Positions 33,464-42,589 of a DNA stretch of 64,000 nucleotides are shown here, piece by piece. Each line of letters opens with the position of its first letter. Positions within the stretch are counted from its first letter, which is position 1. The stretch is from Pedobacter sp. SYSU D00535. Its GTDB lineage: Bacteria; Bacteroidota; Bacteroidia; Sphingobacteriales; Sphingobacteriaceae. The stretch spans positions 310,001 through 374,000 of the forward strand of contig NZ_JAFEWD010000001.1 in assembly GCF_017355855.1 (NCBI RefSeq), read 5' to 3'. Below the pieces are notes generated by a model. That model was not told the DNA's origin. It saw only the letters and a program-made list of their open reading frames with translations, and did no database searches. The position numbers and the translations under genes were made by a program.

Positions 33464-34450
33464 ATGAAGAAAACCATAGCTCTTGTAACCGGAGGTTTTA
33501 CCGGCGAATCAGTTATATCATTGAAGAGTGCAGAAGTAATCAGTCAAAACATCGACCGTAGTAAGTTCGACGTCTACAAAATCATCATCACCAGACAAAG
33601 CTGGTACTACATTAATGATGCCGGGGTAAAAGTAGAAGTGGACAAAAACGACTTTTCACTGAACCTAAACGGGCAGAAAGTTTCCTTCAACGCAGTGTTT
33701 ATCGGGCTTCACGGTTCTCCGGGTGAAGATGGCAAATTGCAGGGCTACTTCGATATGCTGGGTATTCCTTATACTACCTGCGATGCGTTGACCTCTGCTA
33801 TCACTATGAACAAGGGATACACAAAAGCGATCGTGGATGGCATTACCGACTTATATGTAGCCCGCTCGATGCAACTATTTAACAACGAAGCCGATACTGC
33901 TGAAAAGGTATTACAGGCACTTCATTTACCTCTTTTCGTAAAACCCAATAACGGAGGCAGCAGCATCGGTATGAGCAAAGTAAAGTCGGCCGGAGAACTT
34001 CCCGAAGCATTGGAAAAAGCTTTTAAAGAAGACACACAGGTATTAGTGGAGGAATTTGTGAAAGGCCGTGAATTTACCATTGGGGTATACAAGGGAAAGG
34101 AAGGCATTAAAGTTCTACCAGCTACCGAGATTGTGAGCTCAAAAGAGTTTTTTGATTTTGAAGCGAAATATACAACCGGCGTTACCGAAGAAATTACGCC
34201 AGGGAGAATGAGTGACGAAGAAAAAGCACGGATAGAGCGTGTTGTAGAAGCGGCTTATCTGAAGCTAAATTGTCGGGGAGTAGTACGTATCGATTATATC
34301 CTGGAAGAAGAAACAGGCAAATTTTACTTTATAGAAGTAAACACGGTGCCCGGACAGACGGAGAACAGTCTGATTCCACAACAGGTGAGGGCGATAGGTA
34401 GAACGATCGAAGACTTTTATACCGAATTGATAGAGGTAGTAATAGCCTGA
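33464..34450 (+). CDS. ddl: D-alanine--D-alanine ligase
   Basis: A 328-residue ATP-grasp enzyme. The N-terminal domain has LVTGGFTGESVISLKSAEVI. The ATP-grasp region has LPLFVKPNNGGSSIGMSKVKS (ATP-binding loop), VLVEEFVKGREFTIGVY and the C-terminal FYFIEVNTVPGQTENSLIPQQ, with its metal-binding Glu and Asn. It makes the D-Ala-D-Ala dipeptide for peptidoglycan precursors. It is divergent from the PASTA-rhodanese-mltG cluster. Confidence 0.95.
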   Translation: MKKTIALVTGGFTGESVISLKSAEVISQNIDRSKFDVYKIIITRQSWYYINDAGVKVEVDKNDFSLNLNGQKVSFNAVFIGLHGSPGEDGKLQGYFDMLGIPYTTCDALTSAITMNKGYTKAIVDGITDLYVARSMQLFNNEADTAEKVLQALHLPLFVKPNNGGSSIGMSKVKSAGELPEALEKAFKEDTQVLVEEFVKGREFTIGVYKGKEGIKVLPATEIVSSKEFFDFEAKYTTGVTEEITPGRMSDEEKARIERVVEAAYLKLNCRGVVRIDYILEEETGKFYFIEVNTVPGQTENSLIPQQVRAIGRTIEDFYTELIEVVIA

Positions 34451-34454
34451 TCCA

Positions 34455-34871
34455 ATGGAGCTAACACTTACTACGCCAGCCTTACTTTTTCCGGCAATTT
34501 CGTTATTGCTGTTAGCTTACACCAACAGGTTCCTGGCCCTGGCAAGTTTAATCAGGAACCTGAAATCGCAGTACGTAGAAAATCAAAACCCGAATCTGCT
34601 GGGACAGATAAGTAATATTCGTACGCGCATTTTTCAGGTGAGGAACATGCAAGCTTGTGCTATCTTAAGCTTCTTTATGTGTGTACTCACCATGTGGCTA
34701 CTCTATAACGGCGAGCAACTCATTGCAAAATACCTATTCGGTCTAAGTTTGTTGCTGCTAATGATTTCACTATTTATTTCACTCCGGGAAATTCAGATTT
34801 CTGTGAAAGCCTTAGAACTTGAGTTGAGTGATGTAGAGGAGTATATCCGCGAAAGCGAGCGAAAGAAATAG
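34455..34871 (+). CDS. DUF2721-family membrane protein, copy 1
   Basis: A 138-residue protein: TPALLFPAISLLLLAYTNRFLALASLIRNLK at the start, then a charged segment (NIRTRIFQVRNMQA), two further hydrophobic helices and an acidic C-terminal tail ending ESERKK. This matches the three-helix DUF2721 layout. The function is unknown. It starts 4 bp after ddl, so it is in the ddl operon. Confidence 0.85.
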   Translation: MELTLTTPALLFPAISLLLLAYTNRFLALASLIRNLKSQYVENQNPNLLGQISNIRTRIFQVRNMQACAILSFFMCVLTMWLLYNGEQLIAKYLFGLSLLLLMISLFISLREIQISVKALELELSDVEEYIRESERKK

Positions 34872-34878
34872 GAGAGGT

Positions 34879-35289
34879 ATGTTCACCATTACGACTCCGG
34901 CTATTCTTTTTCCCGCGATATCACTTATTCTGCTTGCATACACCACTAAGTTTATTCATTTAGGGGGACTGGTTAGAAATCTGAAGAATCAATATCAGAA
35001 AAACAAAAGCCCCAATATCCTTTCCCAATTATTAAACATCCGGAGACGGATTTACCTGATACGCAGCATGCAGGCATTGGGTATCGCTAGCTTTGCTTGT
35101 AGTGTGATGTGTATGCTGCTGCTTTTCGGAGGATACATTCAGGTAGCCGCGATCGTTTTCAGTCTGAGTCTGCTGTTCTTGCTGTCGGCGCTGGCCTTAT
35201 CGGTGTGGGAGATTATTATTTCGGCAGAGGCCCTTAAAACGGAGCTGGAGGACCTCGGACACCTCCCTAAAAACAAAAAAGGGCACTAA
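34879..35289 (+). CDS. DUF2721-family membrane protein, copy 2
   Basis: A 136-residue paralogue of the gene just before it. The two align across their whole length, with TPAILFPAISLILLAYTTKFIHLGGLVRNLK against TPALLFPAISLLLLAYTNRFLALASLIRNLK and NIRRRIYLIRSMQA against NIRTRIFQVRNMQA. The tail here ends LPKNKKGH. A purine-rich GGAGAGG lies just before the ATG. It is the last gene of the ddl operon, with a hairpin at 35278-35303. Confidence 0.85.
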   Translation: MFTITTPAILFPAISLILLAYTTKFIHLGGLVRNLKNQYQKNKSPNILSQLLNIRRRIYLIRSMQALGIASFACSVMCMLLLFGGYIQVAAIVFSLSLLFLLSALALSVWEIIISAEALKTELEDLGHLPKNKKGH

Positions 35290-35303
35290 TAATAGCACCC
35301 TTT
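35278..35303. terminator. Terminator between convergent DUF2721 and DUF2911 genes
   Basis: AAAGGG (35278-35283) pairs with CCCTTT (35298-35303) around a loop that may add inner CTA/TAG pairs. It lies between two converging genes and may serve both. Confidence 0.5.
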
Positions 35304-35321
35304 CTATCACGGAACATCCGT

Positions 35322-35837
35322 TTATTTTACTTCGAATTCCACTTCGACGTCCCCCCAGCTCAGAGAAACTTCTCCGTGCTTCGCGATCTTGAATTGCATC
35401 TGCTCGTTGAATGACTCAGCCTTCTCAGGTGCTACAGTAACCCGAAGCTGGTCGTCAGCTTCCTTATACTGAGTACCCCATTGTTTCCAGTTTTTATTAA
35501 AAATCACTACCCATTCTTTTTCCCCGGGGATAGTATATAGACTGTATTTGCCCGCCGGAAGTGCTTTTCCCTCTACTTTTACATCTTTGGTCACCTGAAA
35601 TGTAGTTGCCTCATTGGCTCCGGTACGCCATACTTTTCCGTACTGGGCTATCTCAGTTCCTATCTTTCTGCCTTTAACAGAAGGTTTGCTATAGTTGATA
35701 GTGATGGTAGCGCCGCTTTTAATCTTTTGCGACACGCTATCCGGGGGACTTACCCTTTTGCTTTTATCTTGTTGAGCAAAAGAGTTGAAACTGAGAAATA
35801 CCGCTGAAATCAGGGTTAAAATAAAGAACTTTTTCAT
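35322..35837 (-). CDS. Secreted DUF2911-family protein
   Basis: A 171-residue protein with a signal peptide (MKKFFILTLISAVFLSFNSFAQ) and the DUF2911 core: INYSKPSVKGRKIGTEIAQYGKVWRTGANEATTF, then GKALPAGKYSLYTIPGEKEWVVIFNKNWKQWGTQY. The family is common in Bacteroidota and has no assigned function. It lies 6 bp after the end of the beta-propeller gene on the same strand, so the two are probably cotranscribed. Confidence 0.9.
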   Translation of the reverse strand: MKKFFILTLISAVFLSFNSFAQQDKSKRVSPPDSVSQKIKSGATITINYSKPSVKGRKIGTEIAQYGKVWRTGANEATTFQVTKDVKVEGKALPAGKYSLYTIPGEKEWVVIFNKNWKQWGTQYKEADDQLRVTVAPEKAESFNEQMQFKIAKHGEVSLSWGDVEVEFEVK

Positions 35838-35843
35838 TTGTCG

Positions 35844-36674
35844 TTAGTTGGTGTTGATTAATTTATAAGCAATAACAGACCTCTTATTAAACGTAGGTAC
35901 ATACACAATATTTTCATCAGCTTTGATTCCAATATCAGCCGTATTCATACCCTGCGCTTGGGTATCTAACAATAATTCAATTTTTCCGTTTTTACTGACG
36001 TGATAAACAAGGCCTGCCCAGCAGGAAACGATAAAATCTCCCTTTCTGACCGGCTCAATTCCATCGCCACCTTTCGCGAAACCACCGGCGATAGTAGTTA
36101 TCTCTTTCTTCGGATTTACCTTCAGTATCGTGGGACCCGAGATAACATAAAGGTCTCTTCCTATTGATTTTAATCCGTTGGTAGCTTCAATGTTCCGAAG
36201 GTAAGTAGATACCTTTCCATTAACTATCTGGTGTACCGTTCCTCTTCTGGAATCTGAAACATAAACCACCCCTTTGTCATCCACAGTGATGTCATTAAGA
36301 GCAATGGCACTATCAATTGCGATCTTTCTGCTAATTTTTGAATTTGGGATGTCTATTTCCACCACTTCAGTAACGTCTGCTACATACAACTTATTCCCAA
36401 CTCTGCCCATACCTTTTGGAGCGTTCAAACCTGTTATCCAGACAGAATCTAGGATATTTCCTTGCAGGTCCAACTTTGCAACCCCGCCTTTTCCGTCAAC
36501 GCCCCAGGGAGCTCCGTCAATTAATGATACATAAAGGATCTTTTTCTCGAAGTCAGGAAATACTGATTCGGGAACTGCTAAAGGAGCTGTTTCCCAAATT
36601 TTAGAAAGTTTGTGCTCTTGGGCATCGGCCAGGCTAGTGATTCCGGCCAATAAAAGGATTAATAGATTCTTCAT
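35844..36674 (-). CDS. Secreted SMP-30/NHL-like beta-propeller protein
   Basis: A 276-residue protein with a signal peptide (MKNLLILLLAGITSLADA) and about six propeller blades, with repeats such as APKGMGRVGNKLYVADVTEVVEIDI, ALNDITVDDKGVVYVSDSRRGTVHQI and GLKSIGRDLYVISGPTILKV. This is the layout of gluconolactonase-like or sugar-sensing propellers. It lacks an obvious metal-binding set I can name, so catalysis is uncertain. Confidence 0.75.
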   Translation of the reverse strand: MKNLLILLLAGITSLADAQEHKLSKIWETAPLAVPESVFPDFEKKILYVSLIDGAPWGVDGKGGVAKLDLQGNILDSVWITGLNAPKGMGRVGNKLYVADVTEVVEIDIPNSKISRKIAIDSAIALNDITVDDKGVVYVSDSRRGTVHQIVNGKVSTYLRNIEATNGLKSIGRDLYVISGPTILKVNPKKEITTIAGGFAKGGDGIEPVRKGDFIVSCWAGLVYHVSKNGKIELLLDTQAQGMNTADIGIKADENIVYVPTFNKRSVIAYKLINTN

Positions 36675-36807
36675 GTGTCAGTTTGGTTTTCTAGTCCGAC
36701 TACTTTCAGCCGGAAAGCCGCGGCGCAAATTACAAAGAATGCATTTTAATCGATGATTGTAATAGAAGTTTTATGAATAGAACGGGCTTTGTTTATTTTT
36801 ACCGGAT

Positions 36808-37497
36808 ATGATAAAATTGATCAGCGGAATTATTCTTTGCTTTTCCTTTATGACAGCTACAGCTCAGATTTCCTCCAGAAGGGTGGGGCAACTCCTTTTT
36901 AAAGACAATTTTAGAAAGGGGTTAAAACATTGGATAGTCGAGGCGGCGGACACGGCACGAACTGTAGTTGAAGCAGATGAAGGTAAATTACGTATTGACG
37001 CACCGAAGGGAGTAACCGTCTGGTTAAACAAAAAACTAAGTGGTAATTATATTATCACCTATAAACGAAAAGTAGTGATGGCAGGTGGTAAAAATGATCG
37101 CCTATCAGATCTGAACCAATTCTGGATGGCAACGGACCCGAGCAGTGAGGATTTGTTTAAGCGAAACGGCATTTTCGAAGAATATGACAGTCTCAGCCTT
37201 TATTATGTGGGCATGGGTGGGAATACTAATTCTACGACGCGGTTTAGGAAATATCATGGCAATGGGTCTAAACCTTTATTGGCCGAGTTTAAAGATCAGG
37301 AACACTTGCTACAGGCAAATAAGGTGTACACAATTACGACTGTTGTGAATGATGGTGTTACCGAATTTTTCGTTGACGGTGAAAAATATTTCTCTTTCCA
37401 CGACCTACAGCCCCTGAAAGAAGGTTATTTTGGGATACGTACTACGAAGTCTCATCAGGAAGTCTATAACTTCGAGGTTCGCCGTATCAAAGATTAG
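36808..37497 (+). CDS. Secreted ConA-like (DUF6250-type) protein
   Basis: A 229-residue protein with a signal peptide (MIKLISGIILCFSFMTATAQ) and a jelly-roll pattern: LLFKDNFRKGLKHWIVEA, GKLRIDAPKGVTVWLNKKL, then LNQFWMATDP and the conserved YYVGMGGNTNSTTRFRKYHGNG, ending FFVDGEKYFSFHDLQPLKEGYFGIRTTKSH. I recall this pattern from DUF6250-type proteins in rhamnogalacturonan and pectin loci of Bacteroidota, though the call is by eye. It may bind or cut pectin side chains, which would fit the GH28 and PL10 enzymes at the start of the window. A near-consensus TATTTTTA lies 6 bp before the ATG. Confidence 0.65.
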   Translation: MIKLISGIILCFSFMTATAQISSRRVGQLLFKDNFRKGLKHWIVEAADTARTVVEADEGKLRIDAPKGVTVWLNKKLSGNYIITYKRKVVMAGGKNDRLSDLNQFWMATDPSSEDLFKRNGIFEEYDSLSLYYVGMGGNTNSTTRFRKYHGNGSKPLLAEFKDQEHLLQANKVYTITTVVNDGVTEFFVDGEKYFSFHDLQPLKEGYFGIRTTKSHQEVYNFEVRRIKD

Positions 37498-37966
37498 CAA
37501 GTGCTGCCCGTATCGTTTCGAGCTGCAGTAGTAAAGGTAACTGTCCCGGGTGAATCTTCTGTTTAGCATCTTCAAGTTCAAACCATGCTGCTGTATCGGC
37601 CTCCGGGAAGATCTGTTTCCGTCCTGATCGTGGAGGCCATTCTATTTCGAAAGTATTAGATTGAAGATAGGGAGTTTCAAAATCCTGTCTCGCTGCCCAG
37701 GCCTTAATTACTTTGCCGCTTTTTAGTTTTACCGGATCAAGAGCGATTAACTCGTTTGCAGTGATGTTATTTCCCGTTTCCTCCCAGAATTCCCGCTTGG
37801 CCACCTCCAGCGGATCCTCGTTTTCATCATATTCACCTTTTGGCACGGACCATACGCCTAAGTCCTTGTTTCGGTAAAAAGGCCCGCCGGGATGAACCAA
37901 TAAAACTTCTATATAATCTGAGCTCGTAACGCGAACGGCAACAATGCCTGCACTTAATTTCTTCAT
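37487..37966 (-). CDS. NUDIX hydrolase
   Basis: A 159-residue protein with a complete NUDIX box, GEYDENEDPLEVAKREFWEETGNNI, starting near residue 44. The sequence around it (VRVTSSDYIEVLLVHPGGPFYRNKDLGVWSVPKG) resembles small diadenosine-polyphosphate or NTP-type NUDIX enzymes. It should hydrolyse a nucleoside diphosphate linked to another group; the substrate is unknown. The 3' end overlaps the convergent ConA-like gene by 11 bp. Confidence 0.9.
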   Translation of the reverse strand: MKKLSAGIVAVRVTSSDYIEVLLVHPGGPFYRNKDLGVWSVPKGEYDENEDPLEVAKREFWEETGNNITANELIALDPVKLKSGKVIKAWAARQDFETPYLQSNTFEIEWPPRSGRKQIFPEADTAAWFELEDAKQKIHPGQLPLLLQLETIRAALANL

Positions 37967-38185
37967 GTGTGGATTCTTGAACTAAAAAACAAACAGTGTA
38001 CTTTTAAAAAGTATGGCTTTTACTACACCTTAAACCACAGAAACGGAACCCATTGTTACATTATCAACGATTTTCCAATTTGGTGTTGTTTTTGTTAATC
38101 TTCTCGGTAAATTAGTAACATAATTACACAATAGAGCGAATTGGCTTAAGAATTGTTTAAATAACTTCGCCAATAAACTATAAAC

Positions 38186-38193
38186 TATTTTTG
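38186..38193 (+). promoter_or_regulatory. Candidate -7 promoter element for the 38232 gene
   Basis: TATTTTTG is a full TAnnTTTG match 38 bp before the ATG. That leaves room for a leader containing the Shine-Dalgarno GGAGG at 38222-38226. Confidence 0.55.
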
Positions 38194-38221
38194 TAACAGG
38201 TCCTATTCTCAAAAACTTTAC

Positions 38222-38226
38222 GGAGG
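38222..38226 (+). promoter_or_regulatory. Strong Shine-Dalgarno site, rare in this window
   Basis: GGAGG ends 5 bp before the ATG at 38232. The same spacing and strength is not seen before other genes of this window. Confidence 0.6.
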
Positions 38227-38231
38227 TTAAC

Positions 38232-38522
38232 ATGAAATTAAAGGAATTTTTATTAAAAGGCTTCAGCTTTAATGAAATCTTGAGACAGTTCTCAATTGAT
38301 CAATCTGATTTTACTATCCAGGATGAAGAACTTATCTTATCGAGAAAGGACCTTTCGGAGAAGGAGATTCTGAAGGAACGGGTGATGATTCAGGGTAAAA
38401 GCACAAATGGAATTATAAACTTTTTCGGAACATTGCACTGCAATTTCCTGAACCAGCTTGCGGTATTCGAACTAGACTCTGTAGAAGAACAACAACAGCA
38501 ACCACAAATCTCGGCTGCGTAA
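38232..38522 (+). CDS. Hypothetical soluble protein, 96 aa, with a strong ribosome-binding site
   Basis: A 96-residue protein without signal peptide or membrane helix: MKLKEFLLKGFSFNEILRQFSIDQSDFTIQDEELILSRKDLSEKEIL, ending with a Gln-rich tail (EEQQQQPQISAA). I do not recognise a family. The 5' end is unusual here: a -7 element and a full GGAGG before the start. A near-perfect terminator follows, so this is a compact, independent and probably well-translated gene. Confidence 0.6.
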   Translation: MKLKEFLLKGFSFNEILRQFSIDQSDFTIQDEELILSRKDLSEKEILKERVMIQGKSTNGIINFFGTLHCNFLNQLAVFELDSVEEQQQQPQISAA

Positions 38523-38539
38523 GGTTTTAATAGAAGAAT

Positions 38540-38574
38540 AAAAAAGCCCGTTCCTGCACAGAACGGGCTTTTTT
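38540..38574 (+). terminator. Strong terminator of the 38232 gene
   Basis: AAAAAAGCCCGTTC (38540-38553) pairs perfectly with GAACGGGCTTTTTT (38561-38574), a 14-bp stem with a 7-nt loop and T-rich end. The A-run on the left makes it work in both directions, so it also serves the convergent gene ending at 38605. Confidence 0.9.
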
Positions 38575-38604
38575 ATTTTAAGAACCTGGTGACTTTATTG
38601 CTCG

Positions 38605-38835
38605 TCAACCGAGATTAAGTGCTGAATTAATCTCAAGCCCTATAGCCTCTACGACAGAGGGAGACAAATCGGAGATCTCTCTTGTTTTCCATTTTCCATC
38701 CGAATCTTTAAAGACCCGCGCAATAAACTTTTGATTTTGAGTAATGAGGTAAGTGCCTGACGGAGCTTTATCCTCCTGCACCTGCATACACTCTTCTACA
38801 TTATTAATAAATAGTTTGATTTCGAATTGTTGCAT
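38605..38835 (-). CDS. Small hypothetical protein, 76 aa
   Basis: From the ATG at 38835: MQQFEIKLFINNVEECMQVQEDKAPSGTYLITQNQKFIARVFKDSDGKWKTREISDLSPSVVEAIGLEINSALNLG. It looks like a small alpha/beta protein; no family is recognised. It lies downstream of yidC on the same strand, but the yidC terminator at 38910-38927 and 96 bp separate them. An in-frame ATG at 38904 falls before that terminator and is unlikely. Confidence 0.55.
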   Translation of the reverse strand: MQQFEIKLFINNVEECMQVQEDKAPSGTYLITQNQKFIARVFKDSDGKWKTREISDLSPSVVEAIGLEINSALNLG

Positions 38836-38909
38836 AGATGAAATACAAACTTGTTGGTGATTTTGTTGGAAGACACCTTGGCTGTAAAAAAGAGTGCAGA
38901 GCAAAAAAA

Positions 38910-38927
38910 AACCGGCTTTCGCCGGTT
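38910..38927 (-). terminator. Terminator of the pyrG-yidC operon
   Basis: AACCGGC (38910-38916) and GCCGGTT (38921-38927) form a 7-bp stem with a TTTC loop. On the minus strand a run of nine T follows (plus-strand A run at 38903-38911). Confidence 0.85.
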
Positions 38928-38931
38928 CGTA

Positions 38932-40767
38932 TTATTTGTTTGGTTTCTTTCCCTGAGCTTGCTGCTGACGCATGTACTCTTCCATTCGTTGCTGGAACTT
39001 CGATTTTTTCTTCTCCGACTCGGGTTTCTTTTTATTTTCCTGAATGCGAGCATGAATCTTTTCATCGTTCACTAACTGACGAATCAGATACTGCTGACCA
39101 AAGGTTAACATGTTAGCAAGGAAGTAATAATAATTAAGTCCTGCCGGATAACTGTTCAGTACCCCGAAGAAAATAATTGGAGTGATATAACCAATATATT
39201 TCATCTGTCCGGTTGCTCCGGATATCTGGTTATTGAAATAGGTATAAACAAGTGTAGAAATGGTCATCAGTAAACACATCAAACTGATGTGACTACCTAG
39301 AAATGGAATACTAAATCCAAAGTTGATGAATGAATCATAGGTGGACAGGTCTTCCATCCATAGAAAACTTTCGCCACGCAATTCGAACAAATTCGGGAAG
39401 AAGAAGAAGAATGCCATCACAATAGGCATCTGCAACAACATCGGGATACAGCCTCCAAGCGGATTTACACCAGCTTTACGGTATAATTTTAAGTACTCTT
39501 GCTGAAGCAGGGTAGGGTTATCTTCGCCCACCTTAGCTTTGATCTCATCCATCTCCGGTTTTAACACCTTCATCTTCGCCATTGACAGGTACGACTTGTA
39601 CGTAAGCGGAGAAAGAACAACCTTTAACAAAATCGTAAGCACCAGAATAATTAACCCGTAGCTCCAGTTAAATTTCTCCAGGAAAGAGAATACAGGAATA
39701 ACCACTACTCTGTTGATCCATTTTAGCGGTCCCCAACCCAGGTCAATTTGTTTTTCCAGGTCGTAACCTTGTGCTTTGAGGGTAGTAAAGCGATTCGGTC
39801 CGAAATAGAACTGCATTGGGAAGGAATTCACCTGCTCATTCTTGAAAGGAAGTACTACACTTGCTGAAAAAGATTTTACCACACCTGGCTGAATGGCGGT
39901 TTCTACATTAATACTTCCCTTGCTGAAGCCCTGATCAAAGATTAGTACGTTAGAGAAGAAGTGCTGTTTGAAAGAGATCCATTTAATAGGTCCATCTTCA
40001 CCTATTTCTTTCTTTTCAGACTCTGTAGTCCCGATGTGTTCGACCTCCTGATCATTGCTCAGGTAATAGTAAGCACCGGAATATTTATGCTCGCCTTCAA
40101 TATCTTTTTCCTTTTGACGAAGCGTTGCTGCCCAGTTCAGATTAATCGGCTGGTGGGCATTCACCACATTTTGGATTCCGTTAGCCACAATCGTTAATCC
40201 CACCTTAAAACCTTCGCCTTTTAAACTGTATACATAGTCAAGGTATTGGTCAGGACCATAATTGAGTCGCATGGTAACCGAACCTGAATCAGCTTTGGCA
40301 ACTTTAAGACTTTGAGTACTTGGAGAAAAGTATAGCTCACTGGTGTTAATGGTGGTGTTTCCGGCGCTAAAAGTTAAGCCGAATTTACTTTCATTTTCAC
40401 GGAACATCACCAGCGAGTCCTGGTCATAGGTTTTAAAATTTTTCAAAAGAACCGAAGTGATCCGACCTCCTCTAGAATCAATAGTCACTTTCAGATCATC
40501 ATTTTCCAATACCACTGTCTGAGAGGTACCTGTCCTTGCTGAGCCGAATGGCCCCCTCAAAAGATTAGAATCTACTGCCGGCACAGGAACTCCTGCAGTT
40601 TTACCGGCAGGCTGCTTCGCTGCCGAAGGGTTTGCTTTTACCCTGCTGATGGAATCCTGAACGTATTTCTCACGTTTCATTTCCTCATCAGAAGGTTTCA
40701 TTAAATAGGTAGAGCCAACTAGTATAATTAATATCAGGAAGAGGCCCGTGAACGTATTTCTATCCAT
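38932..40767 (-). CDS. yidC: Membrane protein insertase YidC
   Basis: A 611-residue protein, normal for Bacteroidota YidC. It has an N-terminal membrane helix (FTGLFLILIILVGSTYLM), a large periplasmic beta-sandwich domain to about residue 330, and the conserved five-helix core: SYGLIILVLTILLKVVLSPLTYKSYLSMAKMKVLKPEM, then LYRKAGVNPLGGCIPMLLQMPI. The C-terminus is Lys/Gln-rich (EENKKKPESEKKKSKF). It inserts and folds inner-membrane proteins. It follows pyrG by 26 bp and looks cotranscribed. Confidence 0.95.
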   Translation of the reverse strand: MDRNTFTGLFLILIILVGSTYLMKPSDEEMKREKYVQDSISRVKANPSAAKQPAGKTAGVPVPAVDSNLLRGPFGSARTGTSQTVVLENDDLKVTIDSRGGRITSVLLKNFKTYDQDSLVMFRENESKFGLTFSAGNTTINTSELYFSPSTQSLKVAKADSGSVTMRLNYGPDQYLDYVYSLKGEGFKVGLTIVANGIQNVVNAHQPINLNWAATLRQKEKDIEGEHKYSGAYYYLSNDQEVEHIGTTESEKKEIGEDGPIKWISFKQHFFSNVLIFDQGFSKGSINVETAIQPGVVKSFSASVVLPFKNEQVNSFPMQFYFGPNRFTTLKAQGYDLEKQIDLGWGPLKWINRVVVIPVFSFLEKFNWSYGLIILVLTILLKVVLSPLTYKSYLSMAKMKVLKPEMDEIKAKVGEDNPTLLQQEYLKLYRKAGVNPLGGCIPMLLQMPIVMAFFFFFPNLFELRGESFLWMEDLSTYDSFINFGFSIPFLGSHISLMCLLMTISTLVYTYFNNQISGATGQMKYIGYITPIIFFGVLNSYPAGLNYYYFLANMLTFGQQYLIRQLVNDEKIHARIQENKKKPESEKKKSKFQQRMEEYMRQQQAQGKKPNK

Positions 40768-40793
40768 TATATGCTTATATCCGCTTTTTTAAA

Positions 40794-42404
40794 TTATTTT
40801 TTTCTGGAATATGCCAGCGAAGCGGCGACAAAGTTAACAAAAAGAGGATGAGGATTGGCAACCGTTGATTTTAATTCGGGATGGAACTGCCCTCCCACAA
40901 AGAAAGGATGGTTTTTCAATTCCACAATCTCCACCAAGTTATTTTCGGGATTAATACCCGAAGCGATCATTCCCGCTGCTTCATAATCCTTAAGGTACTC
41001 GTTATTGAACTCGTACCGATGGCGATGGCGTTCCGTGATAGTAGTCTTCCCGTAAATAGCAGCCGCCTTGCTGCCCTTTTTCAATTCGCAGGTGTATGAA
41101 CCCAGACGCATCGTTCCACCTTTATTTTTAATCTTCTTCTGCTCTTCCATCATAGAGATCACCGCATGGTGCGCATCTTCATTCATCTCGGTACTATGTG
41201 CATCCGCTAAGCCTAAAACATTACGCCCAAACTCAATAACGGCACACTGCATTCCCAGACAGATTCCGAAGAAAGGAATGTTGTTTTCCCTCACATATTT
41301 AATAGCGGTAATCTTTCCTTCAATGCCACGACTTCCAAATCCAGGTGCTACCAGAATTCCATCTAGTCCGGAAAGTCGCTCGGCCACATTCTCTTCAGAA
41401 ATAGTTTCTGAATGCAGCGAATGAACATATACCTTACACTCATTACGTGCGCCAGCATGAATAAAGGCCTCAGTGATCGACTTATACGCATCCTGTAACT
41501 CCACGTACTTTCCAATCAAACCGATGTGAACCTCTGCGGTAGGATTTTTTAGACGGCCCAGGAAATCTTTCCAGTTTTCCAGGTTAGGTTCATTTTTATG
41601 TGAAAGCTTTAGCTTGGTTAACACTGTTTTGTCCAACTGCTCCTTAAGCATAAGCAATGGAACGTCGTAGATAGTGGATGCGTCAATCGACTCGATAACC
41701 GCGTTGATATTTACGTTACAGAATTGCGCAATTTTCCTGCGAATTTCCTGTGTAATGTGATGTTCAGTACGACAAACAAGGATATCAGGCTGAATTCCGT
41801 ATTCCAGCAGCATCTTCACCGAGTGTTGTGTTGGTTTTGTTTTCAGCTCGCCTGCAGCAGCCAGAAAAGGTATTAGCGTAAGGTGAATAACCAAAGAATT
41901 GTGGCTGCCGATCTCCCATCTGAATTGACGAACAGCTTCAATAAAAGGGAGTGATTCGATATCCCCCACAGTACCACCAAGTTCTGTGATCACAATATCA
42001 TACTCACCACTTTCACCTAAAATTCTAATATTTCTTTTTATCTCATCAGTAATGTGCGGAACTACCTGAACAGTTTTTCCAAGGTAGGCACCTTCACGCT
42101 CCTTATTAATTACATTTTGATAAATCCGACCAGTAGTTACGTTATTGGCTTGAGAAGTAGGTACGTTCAGAAAACGCTCATAGTGTCCGAGATCCAAATC
42201 TGTCTCGGCACCATCTTCCGTTACAAAACACTCTCCGTGTTCGTAAGGATTCAGTGTTCCCGGATCGATGTTAATGTATGGATCAAATTTTTGGATGGTT
42301 ACGCGATAGCCGCGTGCTTGAAGAAGTTTTGCTAACGATGCGGAAATAATACCTTTTCCTAACGACGAGGTAACGCCGCCCGTAACGAAAATATATTTGG
42401 TCAT
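40794..42404 (-). CDS. pyrG: CTP synthase
   Basis: A 536-residue enzyme from the ATG at 42404; the frame opens further upstream (to 42455), but [19 protein letters not shown] is the standard start. The amidoligase domain has the P-loop [16 protein letters not shown] and the [27 protein letters not shown] segment. The C-terminal glutaminase has [16 protein letters not shown] (Cys nucleophile) and a FHPE motif near the end. It turns UTP to CTP with glutamine. A TACTTTTG element is at 42473-42480. Confidence 0.96.
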   Translation of the reverse strand: MTKYIFVTGGVTSSLGKGIISASLAKLLQARGYRVTIQKFDPYINIDPGTLNPYEHGECFVTEDGAETDLDLGHYERFLNVPTSQANNVTTGRIYQNVINKEREGAYLGKTVQVVPHITDEIKRNIRILGESGEYDIVITELGGTVGDIESLPFIEAVRQFRWEIGSHNSLVIHLTLIPFLAAAGELKTKPTQHSVKMLLEYGIQPDILVCRTEHHITQEIRRKIAQFCNVNINAVIESIDASTIYDVPLLMLKEQLDKTVLTKLKLSHKNEPNLENWKDFLGRLKNPTAEVHIGLIGKYVELQDAYKSITEAFIHAGARNECKVYVHSLHSETISEENVAERLSGLDGILVAPGFGSRGIEGKITAIKYVRENNIPFFGICLGMQCAVIEFGRNVLGLADAHSTEMNEDAHHAVISMMEEQKKIKNKGGTMRLGSYTCELKKGSKAAAIYGKTTITERHRHRYEFNNEYLKDYEAAGMIASGINPENNLVEIVELKNHPFFVGGQFHPELKSTVANPHPLFVNFVAASLAYSRKK

Positions 42405-42472
42405 GTAATGATGGATTTTTCTATTGATAATACCCGTTGTTGCAGATAAAATCAATGTTTTTGTACGGGATT

Positions 42473-42480
42473 CAAAAGTA
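42473..42480 (-). promoter_or_regulatory. Candidate -7 promoter element for pyrG-yidC
   Basis: CAAAAGTA on the plus strand is TACTTTTG on the minus strand, a full TAnnTTTG match 68 bp before the pyrG ATG. Confidence 0.5.
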
Positions 42481-42589
42481 CGAAAAAAATCGGCACCAGC
42501 GAACTTTGTTGAGAAATCAAGATTGTTAAAAACAGGAAAGTTCCTTTTTCAGCCACCTGATTTTAATGATTCGCTTTGTCCAAAACTTT

